This document shows positions 7,845-16,047 of a DNA stretch of 16,047 nt, piece after piece. The notes under the pieces are model-generated. The model saw only the letters and a list, made by a program, of their open reading frames with translations, did not search any database and had not been told where the DNA came from. How positions within the stretch are numbered: the stretch's first letter is position 1; every line of letters starts with the position of its first letter. Both the position numbers and the translations under genes were made by a program. The DNA comes from an uncultured Prevotellaceae bacterium (GTDB lineage Bacteria; Bacteroidota; Bacteroidia; Bacteroidales; Bacteroidaceae), in contig CALZOH010000049.1 of NCBI GenBank assembly GCA_945827465.1, positions 1 to 16,047 on the forward strand. Reading direction: 5' to 3'.

Positions 7845-10013
7845 ATGTATCGATTACGTTATCTATTATCAGTGCTTATGCTGACATTTGTTACCTCACA
7901 GGCGGCTGCCAACGAGGCTCCTACCGCTCAGGTTATCGGCAAGTCTACTCCCGCATTGTCGAACGACCTTCTCACTCCCGAAGCATTGTGGTCGATGGGC
8001 CGCATCGGCGATTGCCGCATCTCGCCGGACGGACTGTCGGCCGTCTACGTAGTGTCTTATTACAGCGTAGAGCAGAATAAGAGTCACCGCGTGCTCTATT
8101 CGCTCAATTTAACCACCAAAGAATCGCGTCTGTTGACCAAAGATGAGGCTAACGAATCCGATGCCGTCTTTATTGAAGGTGGAAAAAAGTTGCTATTTCT
8201 CAGTAATCGTGGTGGAAGCAACCAATTGTGGACGATGGATGCCGATGGCAACAACCGTCGGCAGCTTTCTCACGAAGAAAAAGACATTGCCGGTTTCTTG
8301 CTCTCGCCCGATGAACAGAAAATCATCCTCATTCAAGAGGTCGATAACCACTCTCTCATTGAGCCAAAACCCGATGACTTGCCCCTCACAACCGGTATGG
8401 TCATCAACGATATGATGTATAAGCACTGGGATACCTTCATTACGTCGGTACCTCATCCTTTCTTGGCCGATTTCTCCCTTTCCGGGTTGAGCAATCAGCG
8501 TGACCTGCTCGAAGGTACTACTTACGAATGTCCGATGTTGCCCTTCGGCGGCACTGAGCAGCTTTGCTGGAGTCCCGACTCAAAGACCCTGGCCTATACT
8601 TGTCGCAAAAAGAACGGTAAAGCTTATGCTACCAGCACCGACAGCGACATTTATCTTTATGACTTGACCACCGGGAAGACTACCAATCTTTGTAAGCCGG
8701 CCGGATATCAGGCTCCCGAAACCGACGATACCCGTTCCTACCAGCGTCAATCGGTCAATCAGACCACAGAAGATTGCAATTTGGGATATGATACCAACCC
8801 TGCTTTCTCTCCCGATGGCCGTTATGTGGCCTGGCAGAGCATGGAGCGCGACGGGTATGAGAGCGATCGCGAGCGACTTTGTGTTTACGAATTGGCTACC
8901 GGCAAAAAATCCTATGTCACCGAGTCGTTCCAGTCGGGTGTCAGTGCTTTTGCTTGGGGTAACGATTCCAAAACCTTATATTTCTCGGGTGTATGGCATG
9001 CTACAACCATGATTTATTCCACCAATTTGAAGGGAAAAGTGGAGTGCCTTACCGAGGGACGCTACAATTACTCGCTCCTTTCGGTCACACCCGACGGCAA
9101 GTCGCTCTTGGCCAAACGTCAGAGCATGAGCGAAGCCGACGACCTCTTTCTGATACCTGCCCGTAAGGGCAAAGAAGGCGTTCGTCTCACGGCCGAGAAT
9201 GCCTATTTCTACCAGCATCTCACTTTCGGCAAGGTCGAGGAACGTTGGATTGCTACGACAGACGGCAAGAAGGAACAGGTTTGGGTGATTTATCCGCCCC
9301 ATTTTGACCCTTCCAAGAAGTATCCCGCCCTGCTTTACTGCCAGGGAGGACCTCAATCGGCTGTCAGCCAGTTCTGGAGTTACCGTTGGAATTTCCAGAT
9401 AATGGCGGCCAATGGCTATATTGTGGTGGCACCCAATCGCCGCGGATTGCCCGGATACGGTATGGAGTGGTTGGAAGCCATTAGTGGCGACTATGCAGGT
9501 CAATGTATGAAGGATTATCTTTCTGCCATCGACGCCGTAGCTCAAGAACCCTATGTAGACGAAAACCGATTAGGCTGCGTTGGTGCCAGTTTCGGCGGAT
9601 ATAGCGTTTACTGGTTGGCCGGACATCATAATAAGCGCTTCAAGTGTTTTATTTCGCACGACGGAATCTTCAATACGCCGGCACAATATCTCGAAACCGA
9701 AGAAATGTGGTTCCCTAACTGGGACTTTGGCATGGCGCCCTGGCTGCAGGATGCTGCGTCGGTCAATGCTTACACTGATTCGCCCCATTTAAGTGTTGAT
9801 AAGTGGGACACGCCCATTCTCTGCATTCACGGAATGAAGGATTACCGCATTCTTCACTCTCAGGCGCAGGCTGCCTTCAATGCTGCACGTCTGCGGGGCA
9901 TTGAGGCGCAGATGTTGCTCTTCACCGACGAGAATCATTGGGTGTTGAAACCGCAGAACGCCATTTTGTGGCAACGCACCTTTTTCAATTGGCTCGACAA
10001 GTGGTTGAAATAA
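7845..10013 (+). CDS. S9 family prolyl-oligopeptidase-type peptidase, DPP5-like
   Basis: A 722-residue exported serine peptidase. Residues 1-22 look like a signal peptide (MYRLRY, a hydrophobic run, cleavage near AAA). Residues about 40-460 form a TolB/beta-propeller region with repeats of the SPDG type. The alpha/beta hydrolase domain holds the full triad: S582 in GASFGGY, D666 in HGMKDYRI and H698 in DENHWVL. Segments such as YCQGGPQSAVSQFWSYRWN, NDMMYKHWD and EEMWFPNWD closely resemble, from memory, Porphyromonas gingivalis DPP5, a periplasmic dipeptidyl peptidase preferring hydrophobic P1 residues. That suggests breakdown of oligopeptides for amino-acid supply. Compared with that protein there seems to be an extra segment near 283-313 with cysteines C283 and C311. 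The gene stands alone between two terminators. The family is certain; the exact specificity is inferred. Confidence 0.88.
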   Translation: MYRLRYLLSVLMLTFVTSQAAANEAPTAQVIGKSTPALSNDLLTPEALWSMGRIGDCRISPDGLSAVYVVSYYSVEQNKSHRVLYSLNLTTKESRLLTKDEANESDAVFIEGGKKLLFLSNRGGSNQLWTMDADGNNRRQLSHEEKDIAGFLLSPDEQKIILIQEVDNHSLIEPKPDDLPLTTGMVINDMMYKHWDTFITSVPHPFLADFSLSGLSNQRDLLEGTTYECPMLPFGGTEQLCWSPDSKTLAYTCRKKNGKAYATSTDSDIYLYDLTTGKTTNLCKPAGYQAPETDDTRSYQRQSVNQTTEDCNLGYDTNPAFSPDGRYVAWQSMERDGYESDRERLCVYELATGKKSYVTESFQSGVSAFAWGNDSKTLYFSGVWHATTMIYSTNLKGKVECLTEGRYNYSLLSVTPDGKSLLAKRQSMSEADDLFLIPARKGKEGVRLTAENAYFYQHLTFGKVEERWIATTDGKKEQVWVIYPPHFDPSKKYPALLYCQGGPQSAVSQFWSYRWNFQIMAANGYIVVAPNRRGLPGYGMEWLEAISGDYAGQCMKDYLSAIDAVAQEPYVDENRLGCVGASFGGYSVYWLAGHHNKRFKCFISHDGIFNTPAQYLETEEMWFPNWDFGMAPWLQDAASVNAYTDSPHLSVDKWDTPILCIHGMKDYRILHSQAQAAFNAARLRGIEAQMLLFTDENHWVLKPQNAILWQRTFFNWLDKWLK

Positions 10014-10032
10014 TCTGAGTCAGTTTCTTCTG

Positions 10033-10071
10033 GGCAGAGCCGGGAGGATAGCTTCTTCTTCCGGTTCTGCC
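10033..10071 (+). terminator. Intrinsic terminator after the S9 peptidase gene
   Basis: GGCAGAGCCGG (10033-10043) pairs with CCGGTTCTGCC (10061-10071), 11 bp with one G-T pair, around a 17-nt loop that may pair further. A pyrimidine-rich tract (10072-10092) follows. It is 19 bp after the peptidase stop and 39 bp before the glycosyltransferase start. Confidence 0.75.
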
Positions 10072-10110
10072 ATTTCTTATCTTCTTTTTCTATAGTTTCA
10101 CATCGACGTA

Positions 10111-11013
10111 ATGGCTTCATTGAGTATCATCATTCCCACTCGTTCGTTTGCTCCCATTGATCTGGTACGCGAGCTGCAGCGCGAATGTAGTCGTGCGCCC
10201 GAGTGTGACGATTATGAAATTATCGTTACCGATGATGGAACCTCGTCTTCAGACCTTCCGCCAGAGTGTGAACTCATTCATACCATAAGCCATGCCTGTT
10301 TTTTGCTTCATGAGCAGCATCAAGGCAAGGCAGCTTTGCTCAATGATGCCATCGGCAAAGCCCGCTACGACCTCCTGCTCTTTGTCGACAACGATGCGCG
10401 ACTTCATTCGCCCGGTTTCATCTCGCGTTATCTTCAGGCGGCAGAGCAATATCCTCAGACCGTCATTTGCGGCGGTGTTTTCACATCGGCGCGTTCGCTC
10501 ACGCCTCACAACACTTTGCGCTACCGATATGAATGTGCTGCCAACCGCCAACGTCAGTCTCAGCACCAAAATCGTACTCCCTACAGCCGCTTCACCACTT
10601 TTAACGTGTTAATGCCTCGTGACGTGGTCCGCCGCATCCCTTTTAACGAGAGCATCAGGCGTTATGGCTACGAAGATGTGGTCATGGGGCTCGATCTCTG
10701 CCGTCAAGCTGTGCCCGTGGTGCATATCGACAACGCTTTAGTTCATACCGGCATCGACAGCAACCCCTCTTTTCTGCAGAAAACCGAGACGGCCTTGCAG
10801 GTGTTGAGCCAATTGCCGGCCGCATATCAGGGTGGTGTCACCTTGGTAAAAATGCTTCAGCGTCTCGAAAGCCTTCACCTTGTGTGGCTCATTCGTCTTT
10901 GGCATCGTCTTTTCCATGGCTTGGAGCGTGCCAATCTGCTGAGCCGCCATCCTTCGCTCTTGCTCTTCCGTCTATATAAGCTCGGTTATTATCTCGAGTT
11001 AACCAAATCCTAA
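10111..11013 (+). CDS. Family 2 (GT-A) glycosyltransferase
   Basis: A 300-residue protein with the GT-A fold of family 2 glycosyltransferases, which transfer a sugar from a nucleotide donor to a glycan or lipid acceptor at the cytoplasmic face of the inner membrane. Visible motifs are SIIIPTRS at 5-12, the nucleotide-contact DDG at 41-43, GKAALLNDAI at 72-81, the metal-binding D93-N-D95 in FVDNDARL, and the E188-D189 pair in YGYEDV, a likely catalytic-base region. There is no signal peptide and no clear membrane helix. The last 60 residues carry amphipathic aromatic helices (LHLVWLIRLWHRLF) that could bind the membrane. Donor and acceptor cannot be read from the sequence. It is not inside a recognisable polysaccharide locus. 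Only 28 bp separate it from the thioredoxin-like gene, suggesting co-transcription. I see no clear -7 box upstream. Confidence 0.85.
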   Translation: MASLSIIIPTRSFAPIDLVRELQRECSRAPECDDYEIIVTDDGTSSSDLPPECELIHTISHACFLLHEQHQGKAALLNDAIGKARYDLLLFVDNDARLHSPGFISRYLQAAEQYPQTVICGGVFTSARSLTPHNTLRYRYECAANRQRQSQHQNRTPYSRFTTFNVLMPRDVVRRIPFNESIRRYGYEDVVMGLDLCRQAVPVVHIDNALVHTGIDSNPSFLQKTETALQVLSQLPAAYQGGVTLVKMLQRLESLHLVWLIRLWHRLFHGLERANLLSRHPSLLLFRLYKLGYYLELTKS

Positions 11014-11041
11014 TTCCTACTCATTAATTTATTAAACCATT

Positions 11042-13003
11042 ATGACGACAACAATGAAACAAACTATTGCTATTTTATCCCTTCTGATGATTACCGTGAG
11101 CTGTTGGGCCAAAAAAACGGTTGTTTGGAACCAGCCTTCGTGCTTATATATTAGTGCCTCGTATTTTAGTGTCAGGTCGGTGGCGTTTAGCGACACTGCA
11201 ACCGTGGTGACACTGCAGACAAATCATGCGCAGAACAGCGTTAGATTTTCTCATGCAACGTTTCTTCGCGCCGACGATGGTCGTCATTATGCCGTCCGAT
11301 ATTGTAAGGAGTATGCCTTAGACGAATGGATGCCGGTCGACCGGCAGTCGGAGTCGGTGGTGACCCTCGTCTTCGAGCCGATCAAGGGCCGGCAGCGGGC
11401 TCTTGACTTGTTGGAAGGCTATGCTGTGAATGATTTCAAGTTCTTCGGCATTCACGATGCGAGCAAACCGATGAAGTTGCAGCCTTTCCCCTACGAAAGT
11501 AAAGAGGTAAAGGATTTTCGTGCGTCGTTTTTTACGTCCGACAGTGTCTGTATCAGAGGTCGGTTTGAAGTGCCACCTGCCGATAGGTTGGGCACGATTG
11601 AACACCGCGACATTTTTTCAGGGAAAGACTATCCGCTTGCCGTGACGGTGAACGACGACGGTACCTTTGAGCGTCGTTTCAAGGTGGACCATCCCGTGGC
11701 TTATACGCTCTATTTTGAGCAGACGAGCATTCCCTTTATCGCTTTGCCCGGTATGACGGTCAACATGTTGGTGAATAAGAATGGCAAAGTGGATTATACC
11801 GTCGGTGAGGGCCGTCCCCATCCCTTCGCTCGTTTGCTTCAACACGGATTCCACGATTTGACATCCTACGATTATCGTGCTTTCAGAGAAGATACCAAGC
11901 AACTCGACTTCAAAGCCTTCGCTCAGAAGATGGAACGTGTGGCCCAGACCGATGTAAGGCTTTTGGACTATCTGGCACGGCGATACGAGTTGTCGCCATT
12001 GGAATATGCCGTGGCAAAAACGTCGGCCTTGTTGGGAGCTGCCTGTCATTTTCTGGACTTTGAAATGATGGTGCGGGATTCGCGCACTGATTCAGTCCTG
12101 CAAGCCCAGATGAATGAGCCCGAAAACTATCGCCTTCTCAAGCAGCTGATTGTTGACGACCGGCTTGTGCTGATGTTTCAGCGTTATGACATATTCCAAA
12201 ACCGTTATTCATACATGGATTTGATAATGAAATCTGCCTGGAAGGTTGACGAGGGTGGCGTTTATGCTGAACGGAGTCATACCGAGGCCGACAGCATGGC
12301 TTTGTCGTTAGACCGCAACATGTTCGGACAAAATGAGCCTTCGGTCTTGGTCAAGGTTCATTTGCTCAACGTGCTGCAGCAACGCTTGAACGAGAGCGTC
12401 ACGGTGGCTTATGCCAATGATAACACGGCTGTAGACAAAGAAAAAATCCGAGCCCAATTGGATCGGGAGGCAGAAGACGCCTATCATTTGACTAAATCAG
12501 AGCTTACAGAGCCTTTCTATCAGAAGATGGCCGATAAGATCTATCAGCATTATCTCGACACCAAAGATTTTACCTATTGCCTACCAATGAACCAGGCCAC
12601 GCTGATATTGCGGAAAATAACCGACCGGTTCAAGGGAAAATATGTTTTCCTTGACTTTTGGTCAACCGGTTGCGGACCATGCCGCAGTAATATTGAAGGA
12701 ACGTCAGCTGCCCGTGCGCGACTGCGTCAGAACCCTGAAGTAGCCTTTGTGTTCATCACCAATGATTACCAATCGCCCGAAAAACCTTATCAGGAATATG
12801 TGGCCAAGCATCTGAAGGACGATTATACCTACCGATTGCCTCGTGCCGACTATGAGTTGCTGCGTGAGTTGTTCCAGTTTAATGGTATTCCTCATTACGA
12901 AGTGCTCGACAAACAGGGTAATGTGGTGCGCATCGATGGCCATTGGTTCAGTGAAGAATACTTTAATAACAAGTTGAAGATGATCAAACAACGGTTGGAG
13001 TAG
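11042..13003 (+). CDS. TlpA-like thioredoxin-domain protein with long N-terminal region
   Basis: A 653-residue exported protein. The start is ATG at 11042 or at 11054 (MKQTIAIL); both give a hydrophobic signal segment ending ITVSCWAKK. The cysteine there could be a lipid-attachment site, but TVSC is a poor lipobox. Residues 25-150 and about 155-265 are beta-rich; the second stretch, with DDGTFERRFKVDHP and FIALPGMTVNML, resembles the N-terminal domains of other Bacteroidetes TlpA-like proteins. Residues 270-520 are mainly helical and unrecognised. Residues about 520-653 are a thioredoxin fold with active-site C544-G-P-C547 in DFWSTGCGPCRS and cis-proline P617 in GIPHYEV. It probably acts in periplasmic thiol-disulfide exchange, substrate unknown. 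It follows a glycosyltransferase gene by 28 bp and ends before a bidirectional terminator. Confidence 0.82.
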   Translation: MTTTMKQTIAILSLLMITVSCWAKKTVVWNQPSCLYISASYFSVRSVAFSDTATVVTLQTNHAQNSVRFSHATFLRADDGRHYAVRYCKEYALDEWMPVDRQSESVVTLVFEPIKGRQRALDLLEGYAVNDFKFFGIHDASKPMKLQPFPYESKEVKDFRASFFTSDSVCIRGRFEVPPADRLGTIEHRDIFSGKDYPLAVTVNDDGTFERRFKVDHPVAYTLYFEQTSIPFIALPGMTVNMLVNKNGKVDYTVGEGRPHPFARLLQHGFHDLTSYDYRAFREDTKQLDFKAFAQKMERVAQTDVRLLDYLARRYELSPLEYAVAKTSALLGAACHFLDFEMMVRDSRTDSVLQAQMNEPENYRLLKQLIVDDRLVLMFQRYDIFQNRYSYMDLIMKSAWKVDEGGVYAERSHTEADSMALSLDRNMFGQNEPSVLVKVHLLNVLQQRLNESVTVAYANDNTAVDKEKIRAQLDREAEDAYHLTKSELTEPFYQKMADKIYQHYLDTKDFTYCLPMNQATLILRKITDRFKGKYVFLDFWSTGCGPCRSNIEGTSAARARLRQNPEVAFVFITNDYQSPEKPYQEYVAKHLKDDYTYRLPRADYELLRELFQFNGIPHYEVLDKQGNVVRIDGHWFSEEYFNNKLKMIKQRLE

Positions 13004-13026
13004 GGGAGAAGGGGGTTGCAAACTTG

Positions 13027-13064
13027 AAGCGGCCGGAAAAACTTACAAGGTTTTCCGGCCGCTT
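13027..13064. terminator. Bidirectional terminator between converging genes
   Basis: Arms 13027-13040 and 13051-13064 are a perfect 14-bp inverted repeat (AAGCGGCCGGAAAA and its complement) around a 10-nt loop. The A-run and T-run at the inner ends and the short T-run outside make it usable on both strands. It lies 23 bp after the thioredoxin-protein stop and 24 bp from the symporter stop, so one hairpin can end both converging transcripts. Confidence 0.85.
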
Positions 13065-13088
13065 TCATGAACTTGTGACTCTATGGAA

Positions 13089-14654
13089 TCAGTCTTTCTT
13101 GTAGCAGGTGAATATGGCTTTCACCGTATCCTGATCCATCTTTTTAGATACAAGACTGACGAGGAATACTACGACGAAGCCGCCTACCATGGCAACAGCA
13201 CCACAGTCAATGGGGTTGAGGAAGGCATTGCCCAACATCATATTGACAACCGTAAGACCTACGCCCCATATGAAGCATGCCCACACACTGGCACGAGTTA
13301 CTCCCTTCCAGTACAGACCCAGCATGAAGGGAGCGAGGAAGGCACCTGCCAAAGCTCCCCACGAGATACCCATCAACTGGGCTATGAAATGGGGCGGATT
13401 GAGGGCTATCATGAGGGAGAGGACTATGAAGAAGACGATCAGCACACGCATTACGATGACTTTACGGCGTTCGATTTTCAGAGCTACCTGCTCGTTGATT
13501 TTTCCACCTTCCACTTCATTCTCCTCTGATTTCTTGTCGCGGTAGATGAGGTCCAGCGTCATTGTTGAAGAGGAGGTGAGCACCAGCGAGGCTAAGGTTG
13601 ACATGGAGGCTGAAAGCACCAAAAGAACGACAAGGGCGATGAGGATGTCGGGAAGTGTCTCAAGCATGGAGGGCACGATGCTGTCGTAGGCATACTTGCC
13701 ACTCGCCTCATTGAAGGCCGGTTCGGGGAACAGACGGCCTAAGGAGCCCAGGAAATAGCAACCGCCGGACACCACAAGGGCAAAGAGCGTGGAGATGATG
13801 GTACCGCGACGGATGGCATGCTCATCGGTAATGCTGTAGAACTTACCAACCATCTGGGGTAGTCCCCAGGTGCCGAGTGAGGTCAGCACTACCACTCCGA
13901 AGAGGCTTAACGGATTGGGACCAAACCATGAGGTAAAGTCGCCGGCCTGGAAGTTGGCAAAGAGTCCGCCACCGCTCTGTATGTCGTGAGCCGTAGGTAC
14001 CTGTTCGCTCATCTTCTCGACGGCAGCCGCAAGGCCTCCCTGGTTGTGCAGGACGACTAAGATGACGGCAGTGATACCGAAGAGCATGATGATACCTTGA
14101 ATGAAATCGTTGATGGCCGTGGCTTTGTAGCCTCCCAAGATGACATATACGGCCGTGAGGCATGCCATGATGAAGGCGCAATAGGTGTAGGGAATGCCAA
14201 AACCCATCTCGAAGAGTTTACTGATACCCATATAGACGCCTGCGGTGTAGGGAATGAGGAAGACGAAGGCTATGATGCTGGCTGCGATGCGCAGTCCCTC
14301 GTCGCCATAACGTGTTCCGAAGAAGTCGGGCATGGTGCGACTCTGTATGTGATGTGTCATCAATCGTGTGCGCTTGCCCAGTACGATCCAGGCCAGCAAA
14401 GAACCTATCACGGCATTGCCGATGCCAATCCATGAGGCGGATAGTCCGTATTTCCATCCGAATTGACCGGCATAGCCAACGAATACTACTGCCGAAAAAT
14501 AACTGGTGCCGTAGGCAAAAGCCGTGAGCCATCCACCTACGTTACGTCCGCCCAGCACGAAGCCGTCTACGGAATTGGCCTGTTTGCGGGAATAGATTCC
14601 CACTCCGACCATAATGCACAGGAAGATTATGGTCAATGCAATCTTGATAATCAT
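13089..14654 (-). CDS. Sodium:solute symporter (SSS family) permease
   Basis: A 521-residue inner-membrane protein with about 13 hydrophobic helices, starting at residues 2-21. It has the sodium:solute symporter landmarks: GFVLGGRNVGGW near 31-42, GGYKATAINDFIQG (174-187, with D183 and Q186) and the serine-rich LSASMSTLASLVLTSSS (347-363), where S352 and T353 are likely sodium-site residues by analogy with vSGLT. A hydrophilic loop at about 373-395 is acidic and basic. SSS proteins couple sodium entry to uptake of sugars, amino acids, nucleosides, vitamins or carboxylates. The substrate cannot be told from the sequence. It is 27 bp downstream of an outer-membrane porin gene on the same strand, which suggests that both serve one uptake route. 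The start follows the porin stop without a -7 element of its own. Confidence 0.88.
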   Translation of the reverse strand: MIIKIALTIIFLCIMVGVGIYSRKQANSVDGFVLGGRNVGGWLTAFAYGTSYFSAVVFVGYAGQFGWKYGLSASWIGIGNAVIGSLLAWIVLGKRTRLMTHHIQSRTMPDFFGTRYGDEGLRIAASIIAFVFLIPYTAGVYMGISKLFEMGFGIPYTYCAFIMACLTAVYVILGGYKATAINDFIQGIIMLFGITAVILVVLHNQGGLAAAVEKMSEQVPTAHDIQSGGGLFANFQAGDFTSWFGPNPLSLFGVVVLTSLGTWGLPQMVGKFYSITDEHAIRRGTIISTLFALVVSGGCYFLGSLGRLFPEPAFNEASGKYAYDSIVPSMLETLPDILIALVVLLVLSASMSTLASLVLTSSSTMTLDLIYRDKKSEENEVEGGKINEQVALKIERRKVIVMRVLIVFFIVLSLMIALNPPHFIAQLMGISWGALAGAFLAPFMLGLYWKGVTRASVWACFIWGVGLTVVNMMLGNAFLNPIDCGAVAMVGGFVVVFLVSLVSKKMDQDTVKAIFTCYKKD

Positions 14655-14681
14655 TAATCTGAAGTTTATAGGTTAGCGGTA

Positions 14682-15836
14682 TCAGTTGAATCTTATCTGC
14701 ATCTGACACATGATGGCATGGTTGCACTTATTCTCAAAGAAGGTGCTGTAGTCGGTCAGAGCACTTTTATATACATATTGCGCCTGGAAGCGGCATTTCT
14801 TGAAAAACCAGTACTGCAGACCGGCCACTACCTTGTGCATGTCGCATGATTGGTCTACATTGAAGTTAAAAAAGTCGTAGGATGCTACAAGGTCGAGAGA
14901 AGTATTGTCGCGGAAGGTGACCAGTTTCTTGTTTCCCGTGAGGTAGGCACCGCGACTCTGCACCTTTCCGTCCTTACCTTCGAGGTATTCGCCATGCAGG
15001 TTCATGATGCTATTCTTCAGGTCGAATCCCACCGACCATCTGTTGCGCTTGTAGTCCTGTCCTGCCAGCATGCCGGGGTTGAACACCGTGCCCCCTTTCA
15101 GGGCGTTGCCGTAGCCAAGCTGGCCGGTAGCCACCAGATTAAGTCCCTTGCAGGGTCGCACTTCCAGTCGTCCGATCACGTCTTTCTTATTGTTCTTGTC
15201 TTTTTGGTTGATGCCTTGTCCGTTCAGCACGTTCACCTCGTAGCGCAACAACTTGTTGCTTGTCTCTCCATAGACAGAGAGGCCGAGCTCACGACCATAA
15301 TTTTTGCCGTAGAGCGGGTCGCTACCGCATCCTGCCAGATAAGTCACACCTTCTGCATACACGTCAATCGTTTCCATCGAAGTGGGAGAAAGAGGATTCT
15401 CATAAGAGAATCCGTGCTTGAACTGACCGAAGCGTACATGAAGGGCGTTACCTCGCATCAGTCGCAAGTCGGTGTAGTATTCCTGCACGACACTGTTGAA
15501 GTCGTGCATGAAGCAAAACGACCAACGCGGTGTGATATCAGCCGTAGCCCATAGCAGGGTACGCTTGATGTCAAAGGTATTGCTCTTACTGTCGCTCCGG
15601 CTGCTAAACGTATAGCCACCCTGAGCATATCCGTGCAGGGTGATGCGCGAGGCCACATCCTCCAGCCAGTCGAGTTCCTTTGTGCCGACGCTTTGCGGGG
15701 TGTTTCCTACGCAGACGTTAGTTTCCGTCGCTTCCGTAGCTTGTACTTCATTCTGACTGTTCTCTGCCCGTGAGCCAACCTGCCATCCGAAGAAGAGCAA
15801 AGCAAAAGCACAGGCTTTCATGATGAATCTTTTCAT
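14682..15836 (-). CDS. Phosphate-selective porin O/P-type outer-membrane porin
   Basis: A 384-residue outer-membrane porin. Residues 1-22 are a signal peptide (MKRFIMKACAFALLFFGW, then a cleavage site near SRA). A short acidic stretch (about 23-50) precedes the barrel, which starts at ITLHGYAQGGYTFSS. Porin_O_P-like signatures include FDIKRTLLWATADITPRWSF, LHVRFGQFKHGFSYENP and GRELGLSVYGE, followed by YEVNVLNGQGINQKD and GRLEVRP. It ends MQIRFN, one residue short of the usual terminal phenylalanine. The frame is open to a Met at 15983, but I chose 15836 because the signal peptide starts there and the -7 element at 15913 would lie inside the longer version. A second in-frame Met at 15821 is possible. 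Family members pass anions or small solutes; the ligand here is unknown. The symporter gene follows after 27 bp. Confidence 0.88.
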   Translation of the reverse strand: MKRFIMKACAFALLFFGWQVGSRAENSQNEVQATEATETNVCVGNTPQSVGTKELDWLEDVASRITLHGYAQGGYTFSSRSDSKSNTFDIKRTLLWATADITPRWSFCFMHDFNSVVQEYYTDLRLMRGNALHVRFGQFKHGFSYENPLSPTSMETIDVYAEGVTYLAGCGSDPLYGKNYGRELGLSVYGETSNKLLRYEVNVLNGQGINQKDKNNKKDVIGRLEVRPCKGLNLVATGQLGYGNALKGGTVFNPGMLAGQDYKRNRWSVGFDLKNSIMNLHGEYLEGKDGKVQSRGAYLTGNKKLVTFRDNTSLDLVASYDFFNFNVDQSCDMHKVVAGLQYWFFKKCRFQAQYVYKSALTDYSTFFENKCNHAIMCQMQIRFN

Positions 15837-15912
15837 TGTTATTGATGTTTGGGAATGCTGTGTGCAATCCAGAATGTGAAATTTGTATATTATTTCGACT
15901 AAAAACATGTCA

Positions 15913-15920
15913 CAAAGGTA
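15913..15920 (-). promoter_or_regulatory. Bacteroidetes -7 promoter element for the porin-symporter pair
   Basis: On the minus strand this reads TACCTTTG, an exact TAnnTTTG match, ending 76 nt before the porin start at 15836. The implied leader of about 70 nt is AT-rich and shows no clear hairpin. No convincing -33 box is seen. The remaining upstream DNA to 16047 holds no gene that I can support. Confidence 0.65.
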
Positions 15921-16047
15921 CAGAAAAATCCTAAATCGATAGCATTTTTGCAGTATAAGCGAAAAAATAATTAAAACTCGCAATTTGTTGTAACCCTAAT
16001 TTCCGCTGTGAAAATGTCCATTACATGACGTGCAAGTTGAAATTGCG

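Noticed and set aside
14850..15554. 234-codon plus-strand ORF inside the porin gene
   Set aside because: It lies antisense to a well-supported porin with a recognisable signal peptide and barrel motifs. Its product has no recognisable domain, so it is a shadow ORF.
15837..15983. Longer porin start at 15983
   Set aside because: It would place the exact -7 element at 15913-15920 inside the gene and bury the signal peptide 49 residues from the N-terminus.

Overview
The window looks like chromosomal DNA of a Bacteroidales bacterium, most plausibly Prevotella or a close relative. The evidence is the gene content: a carboxy(nor)spermidine decarboxylase, a DUF3078 outer-membrane protein, a DPP5-like S9 peptidase, an N-terminally extended YidC, a TlpA-like thioredoxin with a long unknown N-terminus, and an OprO/P-type porin. 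In addition, three start regions carry the Bacteroidetes -7 element TAnnTTTG, and no gene shows a clear Shine-Dalgarno sequence. The genus is an inference from protein style, not a database result.

Layout. Positions 1-171 hold a tandem array of about 43-bp units with self-complementary cores; the array runs off the left edge. A minus-strand group follows in transcription order DUF3078 protein (2581-3933), galE (1475-2515) and nspC (244-1395). A 290-bp divergent intergenic region with two -7 elements, two perfect inverted repeats and one possible 32-codon ORF separates it from the plus-strand pair pyrG-yidC (4224-7757), which ends at a strong terminator (7781-7817). A DPP5-like peptidase gene (7845-10013) lies alone between two terminators. 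A family-2 glycosyltransferase and a TlpA-like thioredoxin protein (10111-13003) form a second plus-strand pair. They are closed by a perfect bidirectional hairpin (13027-13064) that also serves the converging minus-strand pair: an outer-membrane porin (14682-15836) and a sodium:solute symporter (13089-14654).

How the genes fit together. Most are housekeeping or envelope genes: spermidine synthesis (nspC), UDP-galactose supply (galE), CTP synthesis (pyrG), inner-membrane protein insertion (yidC) and periplasmic peptide breakdown (DPP5). The porin-symporter pair looks like a two-membrane uptake route for one unidentified small solute. I see no phage, transposase, CRISPR array, tRNA or rRNA, and no obvious new defence or biosynthetic system. 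The least explained items are the repeat array at the left edge, the structured leader before nspC, the pyrG/DUF3078 intergenic region with its small ORF, and the roughly 500-residue N-terminal part of the thioredoxin protein.
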